From positions 6,551,994-6,615,993 of the forward strand of contig NC_135552.1 of the NCBI RefSeq assembly GCF_964340395.1: DNA of 64,000 nt, given 5' to 3'. Within the stretch, counting starts at the first letter, position 1. Each line of letters begins with the position of its first letter. Source of the stretch: Glandiceps talaboti. Taxonomy: Eukaryota; Hemichordata; Enteropneusta; Spengelidae. Below are positions 35,081-45,900 of the stretch, piece after piece. The translations under genes and the position numbers were made by a program. The notes beneath the pieces were generated by a model that was not told where the DNA came from, searched no databases, and was given only the letters and a program-made list of their open reading frames with translations.

Positions 35081-38000
35081 TTATAATAAAAGTTCTAACT
35101 CTCCGTTGGTAGATATTCTACAGAGAACTTCGGTCATTGCCCACGTTTGTTTGAACATGTTGAGTTTATGGTTCAAACGGTAGAAGGCGTATTCAGCTTT
35201 AAGACGAGTTGAAATCTTATTTTTGAATGTTTGTAGGATATCATAGAAAGGACTGTTTTCACGCTTGTTGCGACGGCTGATATGGATCGAGATTTTTGCA
35301 ACTGAAATTAAGTAAACAAACATGTGACGTTCATGGATGGAGCTGAAAATACGAGAACGTTTATGTGGGTTTAGTATGAACCACCATGGAGGGATGTTGG
35401 AATTCGGTAGGAGTTTACTAATAAGTCTGTTTAGATAATGAAATAAAGGCTCGTTGTGTTTACAATCGAAAAATATATGTTGCAGCGAGTCTTTGTCACC
35501 GCAAAACGGGCAGGTCGCAGTATTACAAATGCCTAGATGAACTAAAAGATTTCCTGTCAGGTAAGTGCCATGCAGTATACGCCATTGTAAGTCACCTTCG
35601 TATAAAGATAAAAGTGGTGGATAACAGTCTTTAAAGTTGGGTTTTATGTGGTCAGGAATACTTAAAATATCCCGCCAAACAGTATCAATAGCTTCCGGTA
35701 AACGATTTTTGTGATGTGCCTGAATTAAATATTTATACACGGAACCTTTTTCAAATTTGTATAAAGGGAAGTTCAGATCATCTGATGTGTGAAGTTCGAC
35801 GCTGATATGTGTTACTTTCACTATACTGTTGTCATGGTTAGTCAGATAGGCATCTAATGTATTCATCCATTGAGGTGGTAGAGATTTGTGAACAGTGTCA
35901 AGGGTAAGGCTTAGGATTCTCTCTGAGTGTATGGGAACTCTGTGTAAAATATCGGGGGCTGAGAGAAGAGAGGTGTGATTATCATTAATTAGATGTTTGA
36001 CTTGTGTGATTCCTGAGGAAACAAAGTGTTTGAGGACAAAGGGTTCGTTACGGAGGTAATGTTGAACTTGGCTATTGTAAAATAACGGTTCATTTAAAAG
36101 TTCCGAGACACTGCTTGGATCAATTTTACGGATCTTTTGCGCTGTTTTCCAGACATTGAGAGTTTCGCGGTAGAAAGCAGGTAAGTGGTTTAAATTCATA
36201 TTTAGGTCAGTTACGAGGAGCTCTTTTGTATAATTCAAATTTGCAACTTTGCCAAAGTAGTAATCCATCATTTGAAAACGAGGATGTTCATTATTAGTAT
36301 ACAGGTAACGTTGAAGTAGTTGAATACGGAAGGCCGCGACACGAGTTGGAAGGTGAATCAGATTCTGACCACCTTTATCTCTTGGTAAGTAAATTGTCTC
36401 TGAGGTTGTCCAGTGTTTTCCACCCCAGAAAAAATTTAGAAATAAACGCTGGAGATGGGAAATGAAATATTCTGGTGGACAAAGGGTCGCTAATGCGTGT
36501 AAAACCTTAGACGAGACCAGCTGGTTGATTATCAAGGCACGCCCTCTATAGGACAACTTAGGCGCGAAGTATGACCAACGTTCAAGTTTGTGTTCAATTT
36601 TCTGGCTGAGCTCTTTCCAATTTCTGTCCAAGTAGGAATTAGAATTTCCAAGGTAGATACCGAGAAGTTTAAGCCCTGTATTGGTCCATTCGATATTTAG
36701 GGGGTTGTCACGACGTCTACACCAGCTTCCGACCCACAAGCCTTTTGATTTGTAAAAATTGATTTTGGCATTAGAAGCGCGTTCATAGATAAAAAGACTA
36801 TTCTGTAGTTTATGGAAGTCTTCTTCTTTAGTGATTAACACTTCTACATCATCTGCATATGCCGACAGCTTACATTTTCCGGGGCCGTTGTCAGCATGTG
36901 GAATTTCTAAACCAGTGATATTAGTTCTAGTTCTGATATGGTTAAGTAAAGGTTCAATGACCAGAATGTACAATTGACCGGACAGAGAGCAGCCCTGACG
37001 AATGCCTCTTGCGAAAGTTATGGGTGAAGTGAGGGTATCATTGACTCGGATTAAACACTGGGCTTCATTGTAGATTAAACGAATATAGTCAACAAACTTA
37101 TCACCAAAACCAAACGACTTTAAAGTGCTGTACATATAATCGTGGTGGACCCTATCGAACGCTTTCTCTTGGTCGAGAGCGACTATGCCTAGTGGGATGT
37201 TATTATCATTTGCGAAATTGATGCTGTCACGTAATAGTGATATGTTATCATGAATCTGACGCCCTGGAACACCACACGTTTGATCGCAGTGTATAATGGA
37301 GCTCAGAACGGTTTTTAGACGAAGAGAGAGTGTCTTGGTTAAAATTTTGTAGTCACTACATAGCAAGCTAATAGGACGCCAGTTTTTCAGTAAGTTAGGG
37401 TTTCCGGTTTTGGGAATTAAAGTTGTAACGGCACGACGACATGAAACTGGTAAAATACCTTCGTTGATTGAGTTTAGCATGACTTCGTGGAAGTCTTTGC
37501 CTAGAATAGACCAGAACGTTTTGTAAAATTCGATTGGAAGACCATCAATCCCTGGGGAACGACCTGAATTGAGAGCATTCAAAGCGTTGGTAAATTCGTC
37601 AAACGTTATGTCGGTCTCAAGAAATTCGCAATCAGATTGCTCGAGTTTAGGTAAGTTTTCATGTAGAATGTTGGTGGCCTGGAGATCGATTGGTTCAGGG
37701 CTGTAGAGATCTTTGTAGAAGGAATTGATAAGAGTGCGAATTTCTTTAGGGTTATCTGTCAGACAGTTGTTTTCGTTTTGGAGATGGATTATGGATTTTC
37801 GTCGCCCTTTTTGTTTTTCAAGGTTGAAAAGAAAGTCACCGGGAGCCGTTGAATTATTGAGAAAAGAGTGTCTGCTACGGATTGCCGCACCTTTGTTTTC
37901 TTGGTCAGTGATTTGAGAGAGTAAGTTCTTTTTTTCGTTATACGAGTTTTCCAGTGTTGGGTTGTCGGCGAGTTGACTTTCAAGGTGGGCCACTTCTGTT

Positions 38001-39052
38001 TCAAGATTCTTTTTCTCCATTTTATTACGGTTATGTCTATGGTAACAATACTGTTGTGTAAGCTGTTTTATCTTTTGTTTGCCGATGTCCCACCATATTT
38101 GAATTCTGGGGTAATTAGGTTTTTGTTTGACCCATTTGTTCCAAAATTGTGTAACAATATTTTGGTAATCCTCCTCGTCGAGAATGTTGGTGTTAAGACA
38201 CCAGACTGGATTACGGTTGTTAACACTTTTTTGAGATACTGTTAGAGTTACCAGAGAGTGATCGGAGAAAGCTAAAGAAGAGTTGAGAATTGAGCAATTT
38301 TTTATGTGGTTTGAAGAGTGATTGCTAATGTATATTTTATCTAAACGTGCATGGGTATTTTGGCGATGCCAGGTATAGTTTGATATATTTGGGTTTTGAT
38401 TTCTCCAGGCGTCAATGAGTTTAAAACGACGAAGAATGTTGGATAAAAGGTTTGAAGTTCTGTGGTCGGGTTCTGTACCTCCATTACGGTCACGTGATGG
38501 GTCGGTGGTACAGTTGAAATCGCCTCCCATGTATATTGGATCGTTGTCGTTGAGAGAGTTAAGGTGACGTTTAAGAGTTGTGAAGCAATCTAAGCGTTCC
38601 TTGCCATTCGTAGGGGCGTATATGTTAATTATGTGAATCTTGAGATCATTAACAATCACGTGGGCATAGAGGAGGTGTCCTGGTATCAGTGCACTCTTAC
38701 TTAACACATCAATTTTTGAATTTGGCGAAAATAGAATGGCTACACCTCCTCGATTAACAGTACCTTCACAGTGAGAAAATATTCCTCTCCCTCTCCAAAT
38801 GACTTGCCAGGTATTTTCGTCCTGTGGAGTTGTGTGTGTTTCTTGGATTAAGTGAAAGTCCGCACGAGTGTTATTTTTTAGGTATTCAAAGACTTGGTAA
38901 CGCTTTAGGGAGTCTCGACACCCTCTAACATTTAATGTATCACACTGTAAGCCTGTTGCCATGGCTATGAGTAAAAAATAAAGTTTAGTAAGTACCATGA
39001 ATGGAGTAAGGGATAATGTTAATTCTCGTTTAGAAGTGGTCAAGTGCGTCAC
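35081..39052 (-). CDS. Tx1/L1-like LINE ORF2: endonuclease and reverse transcriptase (1,323 aa)
   Basis: The endonuclease domain covers about residues 35-270: TLNVRGCRDSLKR, LIQETHTTPQDE, NRGGVAILFS, NIYAPTNGKER, MGGDFNCTTDPSRD and FSDHSLVTLTV. The RT has LKNWRPISLLCSDYKILTK, IVALDQEKAFDRVHHDY, GIRQGCSLSGQLYIL and catalytic YADD near residue 731. A C-terminal CPFCGDKDSLQHIFFDC zinc-binding motif lies near residue 1,180. The LLCSDYKI and ALDQEKAFDRV style is that of the Tx1/L1 group. Translation may start at the second Met (38,962), as the first lies inside the ORF1 overlap. No stop or frameshift is seen, so the element may still be mobile. Confidence 0.92.
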   Translation of the reverse strand: MTHLTTSKRELTLSLTPFMVLTKLYFLLIAMATGLQCDTLNVRGCRDSLKRYQVFEYLKNNTRADFHLIQETHTTPQDENTWQVIWRGRGIFSHCEGTVNRGGVAILFSPNSKIDVLSKSALIPGHLLYAHVIVNDLKIHIINIYAPTNGKERLDCFTTLKRHLNSLNDNDPIYMGGDFNCTTDPSRDRNGGTEPDHRTSNLLSNILRRFKLIDAWRNQNPNISNYTWHRQNTHARLDKIYISNHSSNHIKNCSILNSSLAFSDHSLVTLTVSQKSVNNRNPVWCLNTNILDEEDYQNIVTQFWNKWVKQKPNYPRIQIWWDIGKQKIKQLTQQYCYHRHNRNKMEKKNLETEVAHLESQLADNPTLENSYNEKKNLLSQITDQENKGAAIRSRHSFLNNSTAPGDFLFNLEKQKGRRKSIIHLQNENNCLTDNPKEIRTLINSFYKDLYSPEPIDLQATNILHENLPKLEQSDCEFLETDITFDEFTNALNALNSGRSPGIDGLPIEFYKTFWSILGKDFHEVMLNSINEGILPVSCRRAVTTLIPKTGNPNLLKNWRPISLLCSDYKILTKTLSLRLKTVLSSIIHCDQTCGVPGRQIHDNISLLRDSINFANDNNIPLGIVALDQEKAFDRVHHDYMYSTLKSFGFGDKFVDYIRLIYNEAQCLIRVNDTLTSPITFARGIRQGCSLSGQLYILVIEPLLNHIRTRTNITGLEIPHADNGPGKCKLSAYADDVEVLITKEEDFHKLQNSLFIYERASNAKINFYKSKGLWVGSWCRRRDNPLNIEWTNTGLKLLGIYLGNSNSYLDRNWKELSQKIEHKLERWSYFAPKLSYRGRALIINQLVSSKVLHALATLCPPEYFISHLQRLFLNFFWGGKHWTTSETIYLPRDKGGQNLIHLPTRVAAFRIQLLQRYLYTNNEHPRFQMMDYYFGKVANLNYTKELLVTDLNMNLNHLPAFYRETLNVWKTAQKIRKIDPSSVSELLNEPLFYNSQVQHYLRNEPFVLKHFVSSGITQVKHLINDNHTSLLSAPDILHRVPIHSERILSLTLDTVHKSLPPQWMNTLDAYLTNHDNSIVKVTHISVELHTSDDLNFPLYKFEKGSVYKYLIQAHHKNRLPEAIDTVWRDILSIPDHIKPNFKDCYPPLLSLYEGDLQWRILHGTYLTGNLLVHLGICNTATCPFCGDKDSLQHIFFDCKHNEPLFHYLNRLISKLLPNSNIPPWWFILNPHKRSRIFSSIHERHMFVYLISVAKISIHISRRNKRENSPFYDILQTFKNKISTRLKAEYAFYRLNHKLNMFKQTWAMTEVLCRISTNGELELLL

Positions 39053-40532
39053 GGTAACTTGTCGTTTTAATGTGTGCTAAGATCTTTGATCTGATTTTGT
39101 ATACTCGCGCTTTCTGTGCCGAAGTAAGTGTTTGCGTTGTTCGGAAATGTTTCAACCTGTTCGCCAAGACTCTAAGATTTGGCCCGAATTCTCTGCATCT
39201 GTCTATTATTTTCTTTGAGTGCATAGTGTCAAGTAAGAATTCGTGTATTTGTTCTGCAGTTGGCCCTGTGGAGTCATTTTCGCTCATTTGAGAAATATCT
39301 GACATTTCTGAAGTAAGCGATTCCGTGTCGTCTTCGTTGGTATTTTCGTCGCGGTGTTCGTCATTATTTGTTGTCATTTGTGTTTCTGGTATCACAAATA
39401 TGTCTTGTGATTGTTGGTCATGTTCCTGTTCGCTTTGTGATACGTCTTTTAGTAACACACTCCCTGACAATTCGAAGGAAATTGGTGGGGTGGCGCTAGA
39501 AACTGGAGAACCAAGATCAGAAGGGATGGAGGGGGGAGAGGATGAGAGAGAGGGTGAAGGAGGGGTTCGTACCCTCTCTTCGTCTGTGTTTTCATGTTGA
39601 ATATGTTTATTTTCGTCATTGTCAATGTTTGGACTTTGGGTTGTTTCAACACTGTTTTGTTCTCTTATAACTTCTTGACCATCTGCTATTTCCATTTGTG
39701 CAGCGTAATTAGTTTCCTTACTCGTGTTAGTTTGAATGTCGGTTGTAGCATTATCAGTATTTTCGTCGGGATTGTCGGTTATTTTTTCGTCATTTTCTTC
39801 TCTTTGGGGGTCAGTCGTTTGGTTTACGTTTTCAGCTGTCGATGTCATACAGTTGTCGTTGGAATTCGTTTCATTGTCATTGACGGGGTGTTTGTCATTG
39901 TTTACTGGGTTGTTACGTCGGGTATCATTCTCAGGTGTGTTATTTGGACATTGTCGCTGGAAATGCCCAATCATATTACATTTGAAACACTTGGGCTCAT
40001 CGGTTGAAATAAAGATGCGGTATTGTCTGCCTTCAAAATTAACGTGAAACATACCTTGGAGGTCATTTTTGTCGATATCAGAGTGGGGTATAATGTATAT
40101 TTGACGGCGAAAAGATTTCACGTGTCTCAGATTTTCTACTTTACACCCAAGGGGTATTGGTTTCAGAGCACTAACTTTCGTACCATATCTAGTCATTTCC
40201 CCTTCAAGCACTTCGTTTGGTATGAAAGGGGGGACACCTGATAAAATTACCTTTGTAGAGGGTTTGACAAGTGGTTCAGCCTGAACCCAAACTCCGTCTA
40301 TAGCTAGACCCTTAGTACAAACATGTTCAACCCATGTCACTGAATTCACAAATACCATCACCGCGCCGTTTGCTCTCGAAGCAGCGAGAACATTTTCGGG
40401 CCCTGTAATGTCTGCTATTAGTTTGACATATTCTTGTATTTTTATGCCTTCAACTGACTGACATCGTATACCATGTTTTCTGGTCAAACCTTGAAAGGGG
40501 TTCCGACCCTGGCCTGTGTCAAGCGCGGCCAT
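39030..40532 (-). CDS. Tx1/L1-like LINE ORF1 with CCHC zinc knuckle
   Basis: The frame is open from 40,568; the Met at 40,532 (MAALDTGQGRNPF) is a plausible alternative to the first Met. An N-terminal RRM-like region (ADITGPENVLAAS, GAVMVFVNSVTWV) is followed by a second RNA-binding-like stretch and one CX2CX4HX4C knuckle (CFKCNMIGHFQRQC). A long low-complexity Asn/Asp/Glu/Thr-rich linker and a basic C-terminal region come next. This is the usual ORF1 shape in Tx1-clade LINEs, an RNA-packaging protein of the ribonucleoprotein particle. The stop lies 23 bp inside ORF2, so ORF2 may be translated by re-initiation. Confidence 0.85.
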   Translation of the reverse strand: MAALDTGQGRNPFQGLTRKHGIRCQSVEGIKIQEYVKLIADITGPENVLAASRANGAVMVFVNSVTWVEHVCTKGLAIDGVWVQAEPLVKPSTKVILSGVPPFIPNEVLEGEMTRYGTKVSALKPIPLGCKVENLRHVKSFRRQIYIIPHSDIDKNDLQGMFHVNFEGRQYRIFISTDEPKCFKCNMIGHFQRQCPNNTPENDTRRNNPVNNDKHPVNDNETNSNDNCMTSTAENVNQTTDPQREENDEKITDNPDENTDNATTDIQTNTSKETNYAAQMEIADGQEVIREQNSVETTQSPNIDNDENKHIQHENTDEERVRTPPSPSLSSSPPSIPSDLGSPVSSATPPISFELSGSVLLKDVSQSEQEHDQQSQDIFVIPETQMTTNNDEHRDENTNEDDTESLTSEMSDISQMSENDSTGPTAEQIHEFLLDTMHSKKIIDRCREFGPNLRVLANRLKHFRTTQTLTSAQKARVYKIRSKILAHIKTTSYRDALDHF

Positions 40533-40734
40533 CTTGGCCACGTCAACAAGAGACCAACGGACACACAAAAACCCTACGAAAAGACGGGAAAAAAGACAAG
40601 CAACGAAAAATCAACTTACGAAAATCACCACAGTGTACTCAGGAAGTTAACTGAGGTGGAAAGAACGATGGATGGCCTTTTGAAGCTTGGATAATGCACG
40701 ATTCAAGGGAGCGCCGCTACACCACGTCTACCTA

Positions 40735-40736
40735 GC

Positions 40737-40774
<38 letters not shown>

Positions 40775-40790
40775 TAGTTATGGTAGTAAG
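40735..40790. repeat. TAG microsatellite, right part, copy B
   Basis: About 55 bp of GTA units, followed by AAGCTGAGTCTGCTGGGCGC exactly as after the copy A array at 10,556. Confidence 0.93.
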
Positions 40791-40890
40791 CTGAGTCTGC
40801 TGGGCGCGCGCATGTACCGGTATGTCCTCACTGCTTGTCCAGTTCTTATACCATGCATTTATAAGTCAAAAATATAGAATTTATACAGTG

Positions 40891-41190
40891 GTCGTTCTAC
40901 ATCAAGACAACGCGCGTCTATGTCACGACAACACGTGTTTACGTCACAGTTCTACTGTGTTCGAAATATTCGTCAAAACGTTCAAAATTGTCATTACTTT
41001 CCCCATTTTCTTTGATATTACTGGTGCTGGTATAATTATGTTATTCTCCGAATATTTTTTTTCATTCAGCCAGAGAATGCTCGTGACCTGAGGGTTGTCA
41101 CTACTCGTCTAACGACGCATAGTGACAAGCACCCTAAGGTCACACGTATTGTCCTTGGCTGAACGAAGAAACACATTTGGGGAATAACTT
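40891..41190. repeat. Fold-back dispersed repeat, copy B (full)
   Basis: A left part with TGTGTTCGAAATATTCG and TTTGATATTACTGGTG is followed by a palindrome of about 150 bp. In it, TATTCTCCGAATATT, CATTCAGCCAGAGAATG and CTCGTGACCTGAGGGTTGTC mirror TGACAAGCACCCTAAGGTCA, CTTGGCTGAACGAAG and TTGGGGAATAAC. Another copy in inverted orientation is at 59,400-59,715. It is non-coding and probably a non-autonomous DNA transposon or fold-back element. Confidence 0.72.
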
Positions 41191-41366
41191 CTAATTCAAT
41201 ATCTATTGTATTTGTAATATTCAAGAAGATAGAATGATATCGATGCTTTTAGATTCTTCTCTGTCTTTTAAATACTTGGATATTCTGCTTGATGCATACT
41301 GTGATCTGTACTCAGTTCAGTTCATCTTTTGGTGATTCACGTGCGTAAAGCTTTACTTATTTAATA

Positions 41367-41368
<2 letters not shown>

Positions 41369-41411
<43 letters not shown>
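41369..41411. repeat. AATC microsatellite, copy B
   Basis: About ten CAAT/AATC units, where copy A has AATA units (11,196-11,222). Confidence 0.9.
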
Positions 41412-41413
<2 letters not shown>

Positions 41414-41795
41414 TTAATTTTATCTTATTTGCCATTTATGTATTCATTTAGTAGTTTGTTACTTTTGGATCGATACGGGCCTAACTATCATGATGTAAGG
41501 TGCAGCAAAGGTGACTCAACGTTCAAGGCCTCTTAGCTTGATTGTCTATAACAGCCGTTTCTTCGTATATGTATATTTGCAGACATTTGTTACCCATTGT
41601 GTAGTATCTTATCTAATCTTTAATGTTTACATGGACTTTATTTTCTGAATTCATCGTTCTGGATTCAATATAAAGACCGGACACAACAGGCAGGCATACA
41701 GCCATTTTCATATTAGTGTTCACTGTCTCTCTTTAATAAACCATTCAGATAAAAAATAACAAACTTGTAAATAATATATGTTTATATTAATATAG

Positions 41796-42262
<467 letters not shown>

Positions 42263-42937
42263 TGTTGTTACCATGCCATTAACGATATTAAAGTTACCAT
42301 TTAAAAATATTTGAATTTATTTCAACGATATTTTTGAAACTTCAAATTACACAGTAACATTTAGGACTGACTTGGAAACTAGATAGGTTGAGTTGGAGAA
42401 TCTGAGAATGGCGTCATTTTTCTTGGTTCTACATAATTTCAAGGAATGCGAAGAACTTGGACCGTATATATATATATTTATATATCTATCATCTTGTGTT
42501 CTGAAGTTTTGGTCACGTGGTAAGAGTGAATAAAAACCCTGATCAAAACGTTGGAACCTTCTATAATATCAACATTATTATAGCGACATTTCTTTGCCGT
42601 TGATATATGTAGTTTGTTGGTGTCAAAATATTTTGATGTTATGGAGATATCTGAAGTGTTTTCAACGTGAAATGGACATATAATTTCAACTCGGAGACAA
42701 CGTTAACATCAGTTACATCACGTATGCGTATTGCTACTGCGACTGTATGCTGCAGTCAAGAAGGTATGATAGGGACTATTGTGACGTAGATTACCAAAGG
42801 TACAGACCAAAGGTACATGATAATTTACGGGAAGCAAATTTTTGTCGTCACAATCAAGTCGAAGGTCCCAGCAGGTACACCTGACAAACCCGCTGTTCAA
42901 AACGTTCTGTCCTAAGTCTTGTCTGCTTCTATTAATT
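42263..42937 (+). other. 5' flank of transporter gene B
   Basis: Conserved with 13,142-13,856. No exon, TATA box or shared metal-response element could be supported. Confidence 0.4.
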
Positions 42938-45900
42938 ATGACGTGCCACAACTTTTTAGTATTCTGTTTCTTCGTGTTACAAATTGCCGTCATATTTAGC
43001 GGCGTTTACTCCGTAGAAGACTCACACGATCATGATGGTGACGGCGATGCGTACCACAAAGTCGTCGATTACTTGGACAGTATTGGTCCCGATGATGAAA
43101 GGAACATAACGCTAGAAGAAATGGACACAGTTATTGGAATATTATGGGACAGAGTGCAGTGTAGTGAAATTGATTTCACTGGAACAATTACGAATTGTAA
43201 TGAGGTAAAACCACAAATATATTCTGTCTGGTTACGTAGAAATGAGTCGAACTTAAACCGAGTTCAAGTTGGCAACCGAGTAATATTAGTCTTGTACAAG
43301 AACTTCGAGTCCACCTAGCGACCAGTATCTGTTTTGTAAACTCAAAACTAAACATGAAAAAAATATTTCGAAGGAATTATTAACCAACTTTGTCATGTCT
43401 CTCAATAAAAATGACAAGAAATGGTCAAATTAATTCCTGCTTTTTATCGACCAATTAACTAACAAGTTGGAAATCTAACAAAGATGGCTGCCTGTTGTTA
43501 AAAGTTGTCCTTTTTATTGTTGACTTTACTCTTGATGCTTACAACGACAAGTTTTTTATTTTTGAAACTTATTTTCACTTATTTTTTTTCCTCAGTGTCT
43601 ATCGGCTGAAAGTTTGTTCACCATTGTTGGTGCTGACACGCTATTGGGTCTTGATGAGGCTGGCTATCATCGAGCAAGCGTAGTTCTCTTGTATTATCTC
43701 ACCGACTTACAGTTCGTGTGCAAAGAGATCTCTGAGCCGAGTGCAAAAAGTTACGAGTATTTTGTTCACCGAGTGTTCAACTACAACGACCCTGACAATA
43801 CTACTGAGTTCATCTTGACATTCGACGAGTTTGAAGAAATCCTGGAAGACGTCAACGAAACTTATGTCGCTGAAAACTACGCAAAGGTAGTTTATGATCT
43901 CCTTTCAAATATTCCCTTTTTGGATTTTAGCCATTTTGAAAGGACTTTGAACCTTTCTAAAAATACGAGTACCCTGAACTAGCAGGGTCTATTACTACAT
44001 ACGTACTAGGCTCAGGACATTCCTTCGGGTTGGGCATCTCCAAGTGTAGGCCGTATATTGTTTGCGCATGTGCAGTGACAGGTAAACGTAGATGACGATA
44101 TATGAGGGAGAATGGAGCTCCGAATATCATGGACAAAGTTCACCCAGGTTGTATTGTAGTTGGGTATAGAGATAACCAGCCGTGTGGTTGTTACGTACAG
44201 GTGTTGGAACCCTTAAAATTTGGGTTGGTTTGAGTAGGGAACTATTGGCAATACGTTCCCGGATCGGTAATAGTTGATCCTTCTAGCCGAACGTTTCGAA
44301 CCCAGCTCTAGCCTCGGGTATCTTCATCAATTGCAGTTACTAGTTGTGATAAATTCATTTGTTTGCAAATTAGGGCTAAAATGTGTCTTTTTGGGCAAAA
44401 ACCTATAATTCCAAAACCATTGAATGCATCTAGGGATGTATGGTCGACGAAATGTTAAGCATTGAATGATTCCATGAGTGATATGCAAATTAGGTGTAAA
44501 AATGTTCATTTTTGGTCAAAAACTTGTATCTCAAAAACTACTTGGTCAATGAGACTGAAACTTGGCGAGATGTTTCTAGAAGTGTTATTCTGCAGATTTT
44601 CTTCAAAATATTTTGACACAATTGGCCCTAGCAACCATGACCACGCCCTTAGCAACAACCGAATGGCAGTATATTTGCTCAAATAACATCTAGTAGGCAA
44701 GTGAGTAAACATTCAAAAAGTATGCTAATATCCCAAGCAACTATGACCACGCCCACAGCAACAGCCAAACGGTCATGTATTTCACAAAGATAATGACAGG
44801 GATTAATAGACAATTCAACAAACATTCAAAAAATGTATGTAAATTTGCCTAGCAACAAGACCACGCCCATAGCAACAACCAAATACTAGTAATCACGTAC
44901 ATTGCAAATATAACAGGAATTGAAAGACAAATGAATAAACTACAAAATGTATGCAAATGCTCCTAGCAACAAGACCATGTCCATAGCAACAGCCAAATGA
45001 TCACATATATTGCAAAGATTACAACGGGGATTAATAGACAATTGAGTAAACATTCAAAACATGTATTAAAATTTGCCTAGCAACAAGACCAAGCCCATAG
45101 CAACAGTTAAATAATCACGTATATTGCAAAGATAACAGGAATTGAAAGACAAATTTATACACATTCAATAAATGTATGTAAATGTGCCTAGTAACAAGAC
45201 CACACGCATAGCAACAGCCAAATGATCATGTATATTGAAAAGATACTATCAGGAATTCATACACAATTGAACAAAAACATACAAAAATGTATGCAAATAT
45301 GTCTAGCAACATGACCATGCTCATAGCAACAGCCAACTGATCGCGTATATGGCAAAGATAGCAACATGGTTGGATAGGCAACTGGATAGTCATTCAGCAT
45401 ATGAACACGTATATGGTTTTGCATATATATGGATAAACATTTTTAAAAACTGTACAGTTGTGCTACAACGCCATTGGCGGTATTTTTTTTATTTATTTCT
45501 TCTTTTTAACTAGTGTTTTACTGATCACACCGTATTCTATGACGATGTTTCCTTGGACAATTCCACCATTGGAGCAGACGATGACGAAATGGAAGATTTG
45601 GCTGCGGTCACCATATCGTACTATTTATTCGGCTACTGCTATGGAAGTCCGACCGAAGTTGATCCCGATAGTTTCATCGACAGTATATTCGACATCTACG
45701 GTGATGACGATGGCGTCATTCATCACCACGGTAAGTGTGGGTTGATGAGGTTATACGTTAGTAGTGGGGGGGGGGGGGGGTGATGGTAGAGTTAACGGTT
45801 TGAAGCCATAATTGTGGGGGAGGGTGTTGTTTTTTGTTGGTAATACATATGTTTATTTGATCATCTCAAGGAAGACTAAGATGAATATAGATGGTGTGTG

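Larger units (their letters stand above)
34470..40734 (-). mobile_element. Tx1/L1-like LINE, full length with two intact ORFs, in a microsatellite
   Basis: Minus-strand element of about 6.3 kb. Its 5' end is fused directly to CTA repeats at 40,735. Its 3' end, about 20 bp past an ATTAAA signal, meets ACTACTACTAC near 34,470. There is no poly(A) tail. ORF1 and ORF2 overlap by 23 bp. Copy A shows the same microsatellite and right flank without it. A second AATAAA-like signal near 34,995 (minus strand) leaves open whether 34,470-34,980 belongs to the element or to an older insertion. Confidence 0.8.
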
